Shown here: positions 17,897-26,620 of the stretch, one piece after another
Position numbering within the stretch: position 1 is the stretch's first letter
How the letters are laid out: the number at the start of each line of letters is the position of its first letter
Assembly (NCBI GenBank): GCA_021740845.1
Contig: JAIOYZ010000007.1
Coordinates: forward strand, 62,001-126,000
Length of the DNA: 64,000 bases
Source: Bacteroidia bacterium
GTDB lineage: Bacteria > Bacteroidota > Bacteroidia > UKL13-3
Reading direction: 5' to 3'
Position numbers and translations under genes: made by a program
Notes under the pieces: generated by a model
Seen by the model: only the letters and a program-made list of their open reading frames with translations
Databases searched by the model: none
Told to the model about the DNA's origin: nothing

Positions 17897-18220
17897 ATGG
17901 CAAATCATAAATCAGCTAAAAAGAGAATTAGAAATAACGCAACTAAGCGTTTACGTAATCGTTATCAAGCTAAAACTACTCGTACATTGGCAAAACGCCT
18001 ACGTGAGAGTACAGTAAAAAGTGAAGCAGAAGCTTTGCTTAAAGAAGTTAGTTCAATGTTAGACAAATTGGCTAAACGCAGTATTATTCATAAAAATAAA
18101 GCGTCTAACCAAAAATCAAAATTGGCTAAAGTTGTAAATAAAGTTGGAACTGTGGTTGCCGTTGTTAAAAAAGCTGCACCAAAGAAAGTTGTTAAAAAAG
18201 CTACTTCTAAAAAGAAGTAA
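17897..18220 (+). CDS. rpsT: 30S ribosomal protein S20 with basic C-terminal extension
   Basis: Primary 16S rRNA-binding protein. MANHKSAKKRIRNNATKRLRNR and the later SIIHKNKASNQKSKLAK are diagnostic. At 107 aa it is about 20 residues longer than the usual S20 (around 85 aa). The extra tail is Ala/Val/Lys-rich and repetitive (AAPKKVVKKA, TSKKK), probably a disordered RNA-contacting extension. It is monocistronic, bracketed by its own promoter and terminator. Confidence 0.95.
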   Translation: MANHKSAKKRIRNNATKRLRNRYQAKTTRTLAKRLRESTVKSEAEALLKEVSSMLDKLAKRSIIHKNKASNQKSKLAKVVNKVGTVVAVVKKAAPKKVVKKATSKKK

Positions 18221-18239
18221 TTTATAAATCATATTTTAA

Positions 18240-18270
18240 AAAGACTACCAATATGGTAGTCTTTTTTTTT
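18240..18270 (+). terminator. Rho-independent terminator after rpsT
   Basis: Stem AAGACTACC / GGTAGTCTT with a 5-base loop (AATAT), followed by a run of T, 20 bases after the rpsT stop. Confidence 0.92.
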
Positions 18271-18394
18271 GTGCTTTTTTACAGATTGAAAAATAAAATC
18301 AATCCAGAAGAACAAGGCATTACAAAAAATTTTTTCCCATTATTGGTGATGAACCAATGAATAGAAGCGTAGCTGATTTCTTCTTTCAACACTT

Positions 18395-18404
18395 GGTTCA
18401 AACC
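18395..18404 (-). repeat. GGTTTGAACC motif copy (intergenic)
   Basis: Exact copy between the rpsT terminator and the radC promoter. On the minus strand the flanks are ATAAAT / AAGTGT. Confidence 0.8.
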
Positions 18405-18467
18405 ATTTATAAACCAAATAAATTTTAACAACTAATGCCAAAAACCTGATTTAGTTTTCATAAAAAC

Positions 18468-18498
18468 TTGGTGTAAAATCTTTCTGGGAATATATTTG
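18468..18498 (+). promoter_or_regulatory. radC promoter abutting the start codon
   Basis: -33 TTG at 18468-18470 and -7 TATATTTG at 18491-18498, with a 20-base spacer. The ATG of radC at 18503 begins only four bases after the -7 box, about where transcription should start, so the message may be leaderless. Confidence 0.6.
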
Positions 18499-18502
18499 AT
18501 AT

Positions 18503-19204
18503 ATGGAACATCAAACAACCCCCTTCTTTGGCATTAAACAATTAGCTGAAGATGAAAGACCTAGAGAAAAAATGAAAATTTTTGGTGGCTCAAATTTGTC
18601 TTATGCAGAATTGCTAGCCATATTAATTGGAAGTGGAAATAAAAACGCCTCAGCACTTCAACTAGCGCAGGAAATTCTAAGGAGTGCAAATAACAATTTG
18701 TCTGATTTAAGCAGGATGACAATTTCTGACCTTACAAAAATTAAAGGAATTGGCCCAACAAAGGCAATAATCTTAAATGCAGCTCTAGAACTAGGAAAAA
18801 GAAGAAGGGAAGAGGAGGCAAAAAAAACGATTAAAATAACCTGTAGTAAAGATGCTTTTGGGTATTTTGAACATTTACTTGAAGATTACAGACATGAAGA
18901 ATTTTGGCTTTTACTTCTTAATAGAAACAACATTGTTCTTGCAAGAAAAAGAATCAGTATTGGGGGTGTTTCTGGTACTGTGGTGGACCCAAAAGTAATT
19001 TTTAAAATAGCTATTGATCATTTGGCGAGTTCAATTATACTTTGTCATAACCACCCTAGTGGTAACCTTAACCCAAGTAGACAAGATATTGAGATAACCA
19101 AAAAGCTAAAAGAGGCTGGCAAATTGCTAGAGATAGATATTTACGATCATATAATTATTGGAAATAAAGGGTTTTTTAGCCTATCCGATAACTTCTTACT
19201 TTAG
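18503..19204 (+). CDS. radC: RadC family (UPF0758) JAB-domain protein
   Basis: 233 aa. The N-terminal part has DERPREKM and LSYAELLAILIGSG, with a helix-hairpin-helix-like KIKGIGPTKAIIL. The C-terminal JAB/MPN domain carries the metal-binding LCHNHPSGNLNPSRQD (His-x-His and distal Asp). Family members are named RadC but a DNA-repair role has not held up in E. coli; the JAMM motif suggests a metalloprotease or hydrolase fold. Conserved N-terminal residues appear right after the first Met, supporting this start despite the very short leader. Confidence 0.93.
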   Translation: MEHQTTPFFGIKQLAEDERPREKMKIFGGSNLSYAELLAILIGSGNKNASALQLAQEILRSANNNLSDLSRMTISDLTKIKGIGPTKAIILNAALELGKRRREEEAKKTIKITCSKDAFGYFEHLLEDYRHEEFWLLLLNRNNIVLARKRISIGGVSGTVVDPKVIFKIAIDHLASSIILCHNHPSGNLNPSRQDIEITKKLKEAGKLLEIDIYDHIIIGNKGFFSLSDNFLL

Positions 19205-19277
19205 GTCCAAGTAATTATCTTGATAATTTTTGAGACCTTCTATTCTAGCTCAAATATTTTCTTATTTTTGACAGCAG

Positions 19278-19796
19278 ATGGTATTACATCAAATTCAAAA
19301 ATTTAGGATGTGGTTAAGACAATATCCTACAATGCGTAAATTTTTAAAATTTGGTATTGTGGGTGCCACTAGTGCTGGGGTGAGTCTGGGCGTATTCTAT
19401 CTTATATCCCTTCAGTATCCAGCATTAAATTTATTGTCGAAAGCAATTGGATACATTATGGGGTTTTTTGTTGGCTTTACCCTTAACAAATTTTGGACAT
19501 ATATTGACCAAACAGAAGAAGACGAAAAGTACCTACTAAAATATATTTTTGTTTACGGAATTACGTTTTTAGTTTACCTCTTGGTGAATTTTGTTTTTGA
19601 TCACTTTATTCATCCAAATGAATATTTTGCAAATTTTTCAGAGCAATTTAATTTTACAAAGGCAGCCTTTTGGCTTAGGGAAAATGGGCCTCTTGTTTCC
19701 AATTTATTGGCAATTTTTATTAATATTTTTCTAAATTTCTTTGGCACAAATAAATTGGTATTCAAAATACCTGAGCCAGACCATTTGTTTGATTAA
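19278..19796 (+). CDS. GtrA family membrane protein
   Basis: 172 aa with four predicted transmembrane helices. The N-terminal FLKFGIVGATSAGVSLGVFY and GYIMGFFVGFTLNKFWTY are typical of GtrA/DPMS proteins, which are thought to help flip undecaprenyl- or dolichol-linked sugars. A longer-than-usual loop (about residues 105-135) separates helices 3 and 4. A -7-like TATTTTTG sits at 19263-19270, so the leader is again only a few bases. Convergent with carB. Confidence 0.88.
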   Translation: MVLHQIQKFRMWLRQYPTMRKFLKFGIVGATSAGVSLGVFYLISLQYPALNLLSKAIGYIMGFFVGFTLNKFWTYIDQTEEDEKYLLKYIFVYGITFLVYLLVNFVFDHFIHPNEYFANFSEQFNFTKAAFWLRENGPLVSNLLAIFINIFLNFFGTNKLVFKIPEPDHLFD

Positions 19797-19811
19797 ACCC
19801 CAATAAAAAAG

Positions 19812-19857
19812 GAAGTGAATAAGTTTAGTCCCACTCGGGCTTAATCCTATTCACTTC
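19812..19857 (-). terminator. Hairpin terminator between gtrA-like gene and carB
   Basis: A perfect 10-bp outer stem GAAGTGAATA / TATTCACTTC (19812-19821, 19848-19857) has inner pairing AGTCCC / GGGCT. On the minus strand it is followed by CTTTTTTATTG, fitting a carB terminator. It may also serve the convergent plus-strand gene. Confidence 0.75.
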
Positions 19858-19907
19858 ATGAATTGCATTTTTTAATAAATTCTGATTTTCCAGAAAAGAA
19901 TACTCAT

Positions 19908-22727
19908 CTATTTACTTAAGTACATACTCTTTTCCTTGTACAAAAGTCTAAAATGAGGGTCTTGCAAATCTTTGATAAATCTAATTGCTTCACCAGTCGA
20001 CTTCATTTCTGGTCCTAGTTCTTTATTTACATTCGGGAACTTCTCGAATGAGAAAACCGGTTCCTTAATTGCATATCCAACCAATTTTCTTTCAAAAGTA
20101 AAGTCCTTTAATTTATTCACGCCCAACATAACTTTTGTGGCGATATTGATATACGGTATTTGATATGCCTTTGCAATAAACGGTACTGTCCTACTTGCTC
20201 TAGGATTGGCCTCAATAACATATACCTTTTCATTCTTTATGGCAAATTGAATATTAAGTAAACCTCTAATATTCATTTTTACAGCTAGATTACGGGCATA
20301 TTTCTCCATATCATCTTGCACTTTTTGGCTCAAGCTAAAAGGTGGCAAAACTGCACTACTATCTCCACTATGTATTCCAGCTGGCTCAATATGTTCCATC
20401 ATTCCAATAATGTGAACATCATCACCATCGCAAATCAAATCAATTTCTGCTTCCTCTGCCCTATCTAAGAAATGATCTATTAATACTCTGTTGCCAGGTA
20501 AATCACCTAATAATTCAATTACAGCATTCTCTAAATCTTCGTCATTGATTACAATCTTCATTCCTTGTCCCCCTAAAACATAACTTGGGCGAACCAAAAC
20601 TGGATATCCAACATTATTCGCCACAACAATTGCTTCGTCTGCATCTTCTGCAACACCGTAATCTGGGTAAGGAATATCAAGTTCTTTTAATAGGTCAGAA
20701 AAACTCCCGCGATCTTCCGAAATATCCATATCTGCGAAACTAGTTCCAATTATTTTAACACCAATTTCTTCAAGTTTTCGAGCAAGTTTTAGAGCTGTTT
20801 GGCCACCTAGTTGAACAATAACACCTTCTGGCTTTTCAAGTTCAATTATCTCTCTTAAATTTTCCCAGAAAACAGGTTCAAAATAAAGTTTATTGGCCAT
20901 GTCGAAATCAGTACTTACTGTTTCAGGGTTACAATTGAGCATTATGGCTTCAAAACCACTTTCTTTTGCAGCAAGAAGTCCATGAACACAGCTATAATCA
21001 AATTCAATACCTTGACCAATTCTATTGGGTCCAGAACCTAAAACAATTATTTTTTTCTTATCACTTACCACACTTTCGTTTTCTCCATCAAAAGAAGAAT
21101 AGAAATAATTTGTTGGAGAAGGGAATTCGGCAGCACAAGTGTCCACCATTTTATAAATTCGGTGCAAATCCATTTTCTTTCTTAAGTCCCATACTTGATC
21201 CTCTGTTGTATCTCCACCAAGTAAGTAGGCAATCTGAATATCGCTATAGCCCTTTTGCTTTAACTCTATCATTAACTCTTTAGGCAAATTGCCCAGGTTA
21301 AATCTTTTGGTATCACTTTCTAGGCGAACCATATCGTTAATTTGGGTTAAGAACCAACGATCAATCCTAGTAATTTTTTCTAATGAAGAAATTGGCATTC
21401 CAAGACTTAAAGCGTCTTTCACAGCAAAAATCCTATCCCAGCTTGGATTCTTCAGTTTCTCAACAATATCCTCTAGTTTTCTTTGTTGAAAGCCATCAGC
21501 TCCAAGACCATTTCTTTTTATCTCAAGACTTTGTGTTGCCTTTTGAAGTGCCTCAATAAAAGTTCTACCTATTCCCATTACCTCACCCACTGATTTCATT
21601 TGAAGTCCAAGGGTTTTGTTTGAACCTTTAAATTTATCGAAATTCCAACGAGGAATTTTCACTATAACATAATCTAATGCTGGTTCAAAATAAGCAGAAG
21701 TCGTTTTAGTTACTGGATTCTTCAATTCATCCAAATGGTACCCAATGGCCAACTTTGCCGCTACCTTAGCAATTGGATAACCTGTGGCTTTGCTCGCAAG
21801 TGCAGATGAACGAGAAACTCTTGGGTTAATTTCAACCGAAATAATTGATTCATCTTCTGGATTAACAGCAAATTGAACATTACAACCACCGGCAAAATTC
21901 CCAATTGATCGCATCATATGAATAGCCATGGTTCTCATTTCTTGGAAAACCTTATCACTTAATGTCATAGCAGGTGCAACCGTAATTGAGTCGCCAGTAT
22001 GAATGCCCATTGGGTCAAAATTCTCTATCGTACAAATTATAGCTACACTATCATTTGTATCCCTTAATAATTCAAGTTCATATTCTTTCCAACCAAAGAC
22101 AGCTTTTTCTACAAGAACTTCATGTGTAGGTGATGCCGATAAACCTCTTTGCAGAGCTGCATCCAATTCTTCCTTTACCCAAACAAACCCGCCTCCTGTG
22201 CCACCTAAAGTATAACTTGGGCGTATAACTAATGGAAATCCTATTCTTTGGGCAATTTCCTTTCCTTCCAAAAACGAGTTTGCCACTTTAGAATCCGCAA
22301 CTGGAACGCCAATATCAATCATCTTTTGGCGAAATTTTTCTCGGTTTTCAGTTGTATCAATGGCCGCAATATCAACTCCAATCATTCTAACATTATACTT
22401 CTTCCAAAGACCCATTTCATCGCATTCAATAGCTAAATTGAGTGCAGTTTGGCCACCCATTGTTGGCAACACGGCATCAATTTGATGTTCCTTCAGTATT
22501 TGTTCTATAGATTCTGGATTTAGAGGCAATAAATAAACATGATCAGCTGTTACAGGATCCGTCATGATTGTTGCAGGATTGCTATTAATCAAAATAACTT
22601 TTATTCCTTCCTCTTTTAGAGATCGAGCAGCTTGGCTCCCACTATAATCAAATTCACATGCTTGCCCAATAATAATTGGACCACTTCCAATAATTAGGAC
22701 CGAATGAATGCTGTTATCTTTTGGCAT
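19908..22727 (-). CDS. carB: Carbamoyl-phosphate synthase large subunit without the C-terminal MGS domain
   Basis: Makes carbamoyl phosphate from glutamine-derived ammonia, bicarbonate and two ATP for pyrimidine and arginine synthesis. 939 aa. Two ATP-grasp halves are visible: the first opens with LIIGSGPIIIGQACEFDYSG and the second with VLGSGPNRIGQGIEFDYSC, each with RPSYxLGGxGxxxV. Proteins of E. coli type are about 1070 aa with a final allosteric MGS-like domain. Here the chain ends shortly after the second half (TGEAIRFIKDLQDP, ending EKSMYLSK), so the domain binding UMP/ornithine-type effectors is missing. The reading frame shows no break, so this looks like a natural short form. No carA is adjacent. 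Confidence 0.96.
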   Translation of the reverse strand: MPKDNSIHSVLIIGSGPIIIGQACEFDYSGSQAARSLKEEGIKVILINSNPATIMTDPVTADHVYLLPLNPESIEQILKEHQIDAVLPTMGGQTALNLAIECDEMGLWKKYNVRMIGVDIAAIDTTENREKFRQKMIDIGVPVADSKVANSFLEGKEIAQRIGFPLVIRPSYTLGGTGGGFVWVKEELDAALQRGLSASPTHEVLVEKAVFGWKEYELELLRDTNDSVAIICTIENFDPMGIHTGDSITVAPAMTLSDKVFQEMRTMAIHMMRSIGNFAGGCNVQFAVNPEDESIISVEINPRVSRSSALASKATGYPIAKVAAKLAIGYHLDELKNPVTKTTSAYFEPALDYVIVKIPRWNFDKFKGSNKTLGLQMKSVGEVMGIGRTFIEALQKATQSLEIKRNGLGADGFQQRKLEDIVEKLKNPSWDRIFAVKDALSLGMPISSLEKITRIDRWFLTQINDMVRLESDTKRFNLGNLPKELMIELKQKGYSDIQIAYLLGGDTTEDQVWDLRKKMDLHRIYKMVDTCAAEFPSPTNYFYSSFDGENESVVSDKKKIIVLGSGPNRIGQGIEFDYSCVHGLLAAKESGFEAIMLNCNPETVSTDFDMANKLYFEPVFWENLREIIELEKPEGVIVQLGGQTALKLARKLEEIGVKIIGTSFADMDISEDRGSFSDLLKELDIPYPDYGVAEDADEAIVVANNVGYPVLVRPSYVLGGQGMKIVINDEDLENAVIELLGDLPGNRVLIDHFLDRAEEAEIDLICDGDDVHIIGMMEHIEPAGIHSGDSSAVLPPFSLSQKVQDDMEKYARNLAVKMNIRGLLNIQFAIKNEKVYVIEANPRASRTVPFIAKAYQIPYINIATKVMLGVNKLKDFTFERKLVGYAIKEPVFSFEKFPNVNKELGPEMKSTGEAIRFIKDLQDPHFRLLYKEKSMYLSK

Positions 22728-23511
22728 ATTAATAAACTAAAATTATGAGTTTTCAAATTTTCACACCCAATGAATGTATAGGTATAAATTATGCAAATGT
22801 AGCCTGCAAATTAGAATTACTAAAATTAACCTATACTTTTTTCTCAACATTCTGGTTTTCTGCCAAAAGACTTTTGCCCTACAAATTCTATGGATTCTGA
22901 GAAAATCCCAAAATCAAAATTCTAATACTATTGTCGCAATTTACCTTTCTTGACTTATTACTATCATCTGGTGTAATTCAAAAATGGAGCTGATTTTAAC
23001 AAAAAACTAAAAATGCTCCAATTAGGGAATTTTCAACAATTTGTAATGTTCTGATTTTCAACAAGCAAGTCAAATAAATCTTGGTTCCTTTTAATTACAG
23101 GTATAATAAAGTTAATCAAATTATCTGGTGCATTGAAAAACAAGAAAATTAAATATAATATTCTAAATTTCATTCATTTAGCTATCGCGACATATTCCAC
23201 AAATCGCGCTAAACAGTAATTCTGGGAAAACTAAATCGCTTTTTTTTTAATATTTCAAAAAACTTGGGAAAGATGGAACAAATTTTATTCATAAAAGCTC
23301 TTAAACCTTCCCTTATTCAAGTGACCGAAAACTCTGTTCAAATGGTGAAGCAATGCTTAAAATGTTAATAAATGTCGCAATACGGTCTTAAAATGGGCTC
23401 ATATCCCAAAAAAGGTCCATTTAAGTACACTTACCATAACAGCCTTACATTCATATAATTTCGATTCCTTTGGACAAATCCTTGATTATCTTCGTCCTCC
23501 AACCATACAAC
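22728..23511. other. Gene-free AT-rich stretch, 784 bp
   Basis: I find no convincing gene, RNA or strong terminator here. A minus-strand -7-like box (CAAATGTA on the plus strand, 22794-22801) may belong to carB but lacks a well-spaced -33. A 31-codon ORF (23273-23368) has no support. The phrase ATTTTCAACAA occurs twice within 40 bases near 23030. It is the longest unexplained gap in the window. Confidence 0.6.
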
Positions 23512-24075
23512 ATGTCAAAACTTTTATTCTTAATAACTTTTATTCTATTCGCTTTTGTGGCAACTTGGTTTTTAACCGAGCGAATGAAAGCACCTGAAGA
23601 TGCTTTGCAAAACTTGTATGAGGCAAATATTAAACCTCCAATGAATTATTGGACAACTGATCCAAGTTTCACAGACACCATAAGTTTGCAGGCTCAGGCA
23701 ATGAGCCTTTATGATAAAGGTGAATACACACTTGCCCTTGAAGCTTTTCAAAGGTATGAGCCTACTGAAAAAGATGAGGCTTTATACAATCTCTACTTAG
23801 GTTTATGTTATTTAAAGTCGGACTTTGGAAATTTAGCTGTTACACATTTTATTGAAGCAGGTGATTTGTTCAAAAAATTTGAAATGATACAAATGAGCAA
23901 ATGGTATTTAGCCTTAGCCTATTTGAAAGTTGGACAAGAAAAGGAAGCAGTAGATAATTTGAAAAAAATTGTTGAGGTAAACGCCTCCCAGAGATATAAG
24001 GCAGAGGAAATCTTGAAGCAAATCGATGTTGCAAGTAACCCTATCAAAAGTCTTATGTTGGTTTTAGCTGACTAA
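23512..24075 (+). CDS. Membrane-anchored TPR-like protein, 187 aa
   Basis: One N-terminal hydrophobic helix (SKLLFLITFILFAFVATWFL) is followed by a soluble helical region. Residues of TPR type are seen in AMSLYDKGEYTLALEAFQRYE, YNLYLGLCYLKSDFGNLAVTHF and WYLALAYLKVGQEKEAVDNL, about three repeats. Such proteins usually scaffold complexes; no partner is suggested by the neighbours. I start at ATG 23512 because the frame upstream only offers a TTG at 23470 and the anchor helix follows this Met. Convergent with the TonB receptor gene. Confidence 0.75.
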   Translation: MSKLLFLITFILFAFVATWFLTERMKAPEDALQNLYEANIKPPMNYWTTDPSFTDTISLQAQAMSLYDKGEYTLALEAFQRYEPTEKDEALYNLYLGLCYLKSDFGNLAVTHFIEAGDLFKKFEMIQMSKWYLALAYLKVGQEKEAVDNLKKIVEVNASQRYKAEEILKQIDVASNPIKSLMLVLAD

Positions 24076-24099
24076 GCCTTTTCATTTTAGGAACCTCCA

Positions 24100-26313
24100 T
24101 TAAAATTGCCACGTCAAGGTGCAAAAATAATTTCTTGTAGCTGAGGGGAAATATAAAGAATATTGCCCGCGGTTTCCTTTGGTATCAATTGAATTATACC
24201 CGCCTAAATTTCCGGAACTAGCGTAATTATTATTCAAAATATTATTAATTCTAAAACTTAGAATTGGCAACGGTTTTCTCAGAGTTTTTTGCAAGTTCAA
24301 CCCAAAAAGTAAATCAACCGTTTGAAACGAAGGAATTGAAAGGTTCTTGTCTCCAGTATTATCTAAATATTGCGTACCAACATATCTCGTTGAAAGATCT
24401 ATAGTAATAGCGTTCCTTACCCAAAAACTTTGTAAGCCAATTTGATGAATTTGATTGGGGCTAAGAGCTAATGGAGCATTGACATAGGATTTTACTTCGC
24501 TATTATTTAAATCTGTATTATAATATGTTTGATCCAACTTTTCAATCTGGTTTTTGCTAATTGAGGAATTAATCCAATAACCAAAGTGTTTTGTAAACTT
24601 TCCATGCAAGTCTGCTTCAATACCGCGCCTAAAACTTCTTCCAACATTGCCTGTTATTTGGTATCCAAAATTATTTAAGGCACCAGTACCAACAATCTGG
24701 TTACTAAACTCCATAAAATAGGCATTAATTTTTCCCTCAACCAAACCGTGAATTTCAGTGCCAAATTCAAGGTTTACAACTTGCTCAGGTTTAATTTCAT
24801 TTTGTTTAATGTCTCTTGGTGCAAAATCATCTTGCAAATAATCAAATCGTGTGGGCTCTCTTTGGCTATATCCAAGCATTAGATATCCAGTAAAATATTG
24901 GTTCAAAACAAGCTTTGAACCAAACCTTGGATTAAGAAACATCCAACTCATATTTTCAACCTTCCCAAACTCTGGTCTATATTCCAGGTTTTTGCCTATA
25001 TAACTAAATGTGCTTTGTCTTAACTGAACATCAAAAAAAACTAAAGCATTTTCATTCAGGTTATAATTCATTTTAACAAAAGCACTTGCTTCCTTTTTAT
25101 GCCCCGTATTAAAGTAAACTTGATGATTTTGATTTATATGTGAAGGAACAAAATTGGCCCAATTAACCTCCATAAAATGATCTGAACTAAAAGAATTTGC
25201 ATGAAACCCTCCAGTAAAATCAATTCTATTAGAATGGTATTGGTAGGTTGCAAAAGCACCATAAAATTTTTGATCTAACTTATAAGAGGCCATTACATTG
25301 CCGGGACTATAAATGGTATCCCCATTATTTAACGAGTATGAAGTTGATTCCATATTAAAAAAGTCGAATCCATAACCCCAACTTTCAGGAAATAAAAACT
25401 GAAATTTAGGGGCAGAACTTCTAACATAATAGGCCGATGCACTTATAGATTGCTTACTATTAATCTGATAACTATACTGAACTTGATTAAAGTATTGCTT
25501 AAACGCATCTGTTTCACCATTAATAAAATCATTGCTTTTTGGTTTGTTTTGAAAGGTAAATTTATCAATACCCAAATAAGAAAGCTGGTTGCTAGCATTT
25601 CCACCAAAAAAATTGAATTTAAGAATAGATTTCTCTTTAACGTAACCCAAACTAAAATGATAGGACTGCACCAATGATCCTGAGTGCCGGCGATATCCAT
25701 CCGTTTTAACTTGTCCTAACCTTGCATAAAACATCCAATGTTTGGATAGCAAACCAGACTGAATTTCTGCACTTAATCTACTTGAGTTAAAAGAGCCAAA
25801 ACCCGTATAAAGTCTAACTTCTGGACTTTCCTTTAAATTTCGTGTTAGAATTGAAACACTTCCGCCAAAAGCGGAGGTGCCATTGGTTGAAGTTCCAATT
25901 CCTCGCTGAACCTGTATTTGCTCTGCACTGCTGGCTAAATCTGCAAAATTATTAAAATAAACACCCTGATTTTCTGGATCGTTAACGGGTATTCCGTTAA
26001 TTGTGGTATTAATTCTGGTTTGGTCCATACCCCTTAAACGGAAAGCACTATAACCAATACCAGTACCATTATCGCTATACATATTAATTGATGGTGTAGC
26101 TGTCAAAATTGTTGGGATATCAGCTCCATAATACAATTTTTGAATCCGTTTACTGTCTAAAGTAGAAAATGTAATTGGCCTTTTATCCTGTGCCTGAATT
26201 CCACTTATTACCAATTCTTGCAATTGTTTATTGGAATTGCTGGTGTCTGTTTGACCCAAAACAAATTTTACAGCCAAAAAGAAAATTAAGAAAACTAAAG
26301 ATTTCTGAATCAT
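24100..26313 (-). CDS. TonB-dependent outer membrane receptor under TPP riboswitch control (probable thiamine-type transporter)
   Basis: 737 aa from ATG 26313; an in-frame TTG at 26370 lies inside the terminator hairpin and is rejected. It has a signal peptide ending VLGQ, a TonB-box-like LQELVISG, and a plug domain (about 45-160) with GYSAFRLRGMDQTRINTTI, NGIPVNDPENQGVYF and QVQRGIGTSTNGTSAFGGSV. A 22-strand-type barrel ends with the aromatic C-terminus LTWQF. It takes up a substrate with energy from TonB-ExbBD. The upstream TPP riboswitch and terminator indicate repression by thiamine diphosphate, so thiamine or a precursor is the likely substrate. This riboswitch-receptor pairing is known in Bacteroidota; substrate is inferred from regulation only. 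Confidence 0.9.
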   Translation of the reverse strand: MIQKSLVFLIFFLAVKFVLGQTDTSNSNKQLQELVISGIQAQDKRPITFSTLDSKRIQKLYYGADIPTILTATPSINMYSDNGTGIGYSAFRLRGMDQTRINTTINGIPVNDPENQGVYFNNFADLASSAEQIQVQRGIGTSTNGTSAFGGSVSILTRNLKESPEVRLYTGFGSFNSSRLSAEIQSGLLSKHWMFYARLGQVKTDGYRRHSGSLVQSYHFSLGYVKEKSILKFNFFGGNASNQLSYLGIDKFTFQNKPKSNDFINGETDAFKQYFNQVQYSYQINSKQSISASAYYVRSSAPKFQFLFPESWGYGFDFFNMESTSYSLNNGDTIYSPGNVMASYKLDQKFYGAFATYQYHSNRIDFTGGFHANSFSSDHFMEVNWANFVPSHINQNHQVYFNTGHKKEASAFVKMNYNLNENALVFFDVQLRQSTFSYIGKNLEYRPEFGKVENMSWMFLNPRFGSKLVLNQYFTGYLMLGYSQREPTRFDYLQDDFAPRDIKQNEIKPEQVVNLEFGTEIHGLVEGKINAYFMEFSNQIVGTGALNNFGYQITGNVGRSFRRGIEADLHGKFTKHFGYWINSSISKNQIEKLDQTYYNTDLNNSEVKSYVNAPLALSPNQIHQIGLQSFWVRNAITIDLSTRYVGTQYLDNTGDKNLSIPSFQTVDLLFGLNLQKTLRKPLPILSFRINNILNNNYASSGNLGGYNSIDTKGNRGQYSLYFPSATRNYFCTLTWQF

Positions 26314-26341
26314 AATGATTTCTAAGTTAAAATAAATAAAA

Positions 26342-26365
26342 ACGACAAGCAGAGGTGGCTTGTCG
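26342..26365 (-). terminator. Intrinsic terminator in the riboswitch leader
   Basis: On the minus strand, CGACAAGC-CACCTCT-GCTTGTCG is an 8-bp perfect stem followed by TTTTTATTTATTTT. It lies between the TPP aptamer and the receptor start codon, the position expected for a riboswitch expression platform. An extra hairpin (CACTTAT / ATAAGTG, 26412-26430) sits between aptamer and terminator. Confidence 0.82.
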
Positions 26366-26444
26366 ATCAAATTATTTTCCTAGAAAAGGCAATTGCCTAA
26401 AAAGAACAATTCACTTATAATGAATAAGTGGATTGATTTGGCTT

Positions 26445-26537
26445 TCTTTTTCCTTCGCAGGCATTATCCTGTTCAGGTTCCGAGGGTTTGATCTCAGCTT
26501 CTTTTTTGCAATAACAAAAAATAGGCACCCCTAAAGA
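26445..26537 (-). promoter_or_regulatory. TPP (THI-box) riboswitch
   Basis: Read on the minus strand, the conserved TPP aptamer elements appear in order: TTTAGGGGTGCC (26524-26535), GCTGAGATCAAACCCTCGGA, and GAACCTGAACAGGATAATGC followed by CTGCGAAGGAAAAAG. These match the CUGAGA pyrimidine-binding helix and the GAACCUGAUCNGGAUAAUGCC pyrophosphate-binding part. It lies 130-220 bases upstream of the receptor ATG. Confidence 0.95.
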
Positions 26538-26542
26538 CAGGG

Positions 26543-26571
26543 CAAATGTAATCAAGGGATTTAATAAGCAA
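26543..26571 (-). promoter_or_regulatory. Promoter of the riboswitch-receptor transcript
   Basis: On the minus strand, -33 TTG at 26569-26571 and -7 TACATTTG at 26543-26550, with an 18-base spacer. The predicted start is only a few bases before the aptamer, as expected. Confidence 0.7.
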
Positions 26572-26594
26572 GAAATATTTTGTAAAAAAATTTT

Positions 26595-26604
26595 GGTTCA
26601 AACC
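26595..26604 (-). repeat. GGTTTGAACC motif copy (intergenic)
   Basis: Exact copy 16 bases after the glycosyltransferase stop. With its flanks (AGGTTC-GGTTTGAACC-AAAATT on the minus strand) it is identical over 22 bases to the copy at 30574. Confidence 0.85.
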
Positions 26605-26620
26605 GAACCTTACTAAATAG

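Noticed and set aside
19908-22727. Truncation or frameshift at the 3' end of carB
   Set aside because: The frame ends cleanly after a complete second ATP-grasp half and is followed by a terminator; a natural short form is more likely than a broken gene.
23273-23368. 31-codon ORF in the gene-free stretch
   Set aside because: Short, no motif, no promoter or neighbour support; expected by chance in AT-rich DNA.
24100-26370. Longer start for the TonB receptor at TTG 26370
   Set aside because: It would place translation initiation inside the terminator hairpin of the riboswitch leader; ATG 26313 begins a normal signal peptide.
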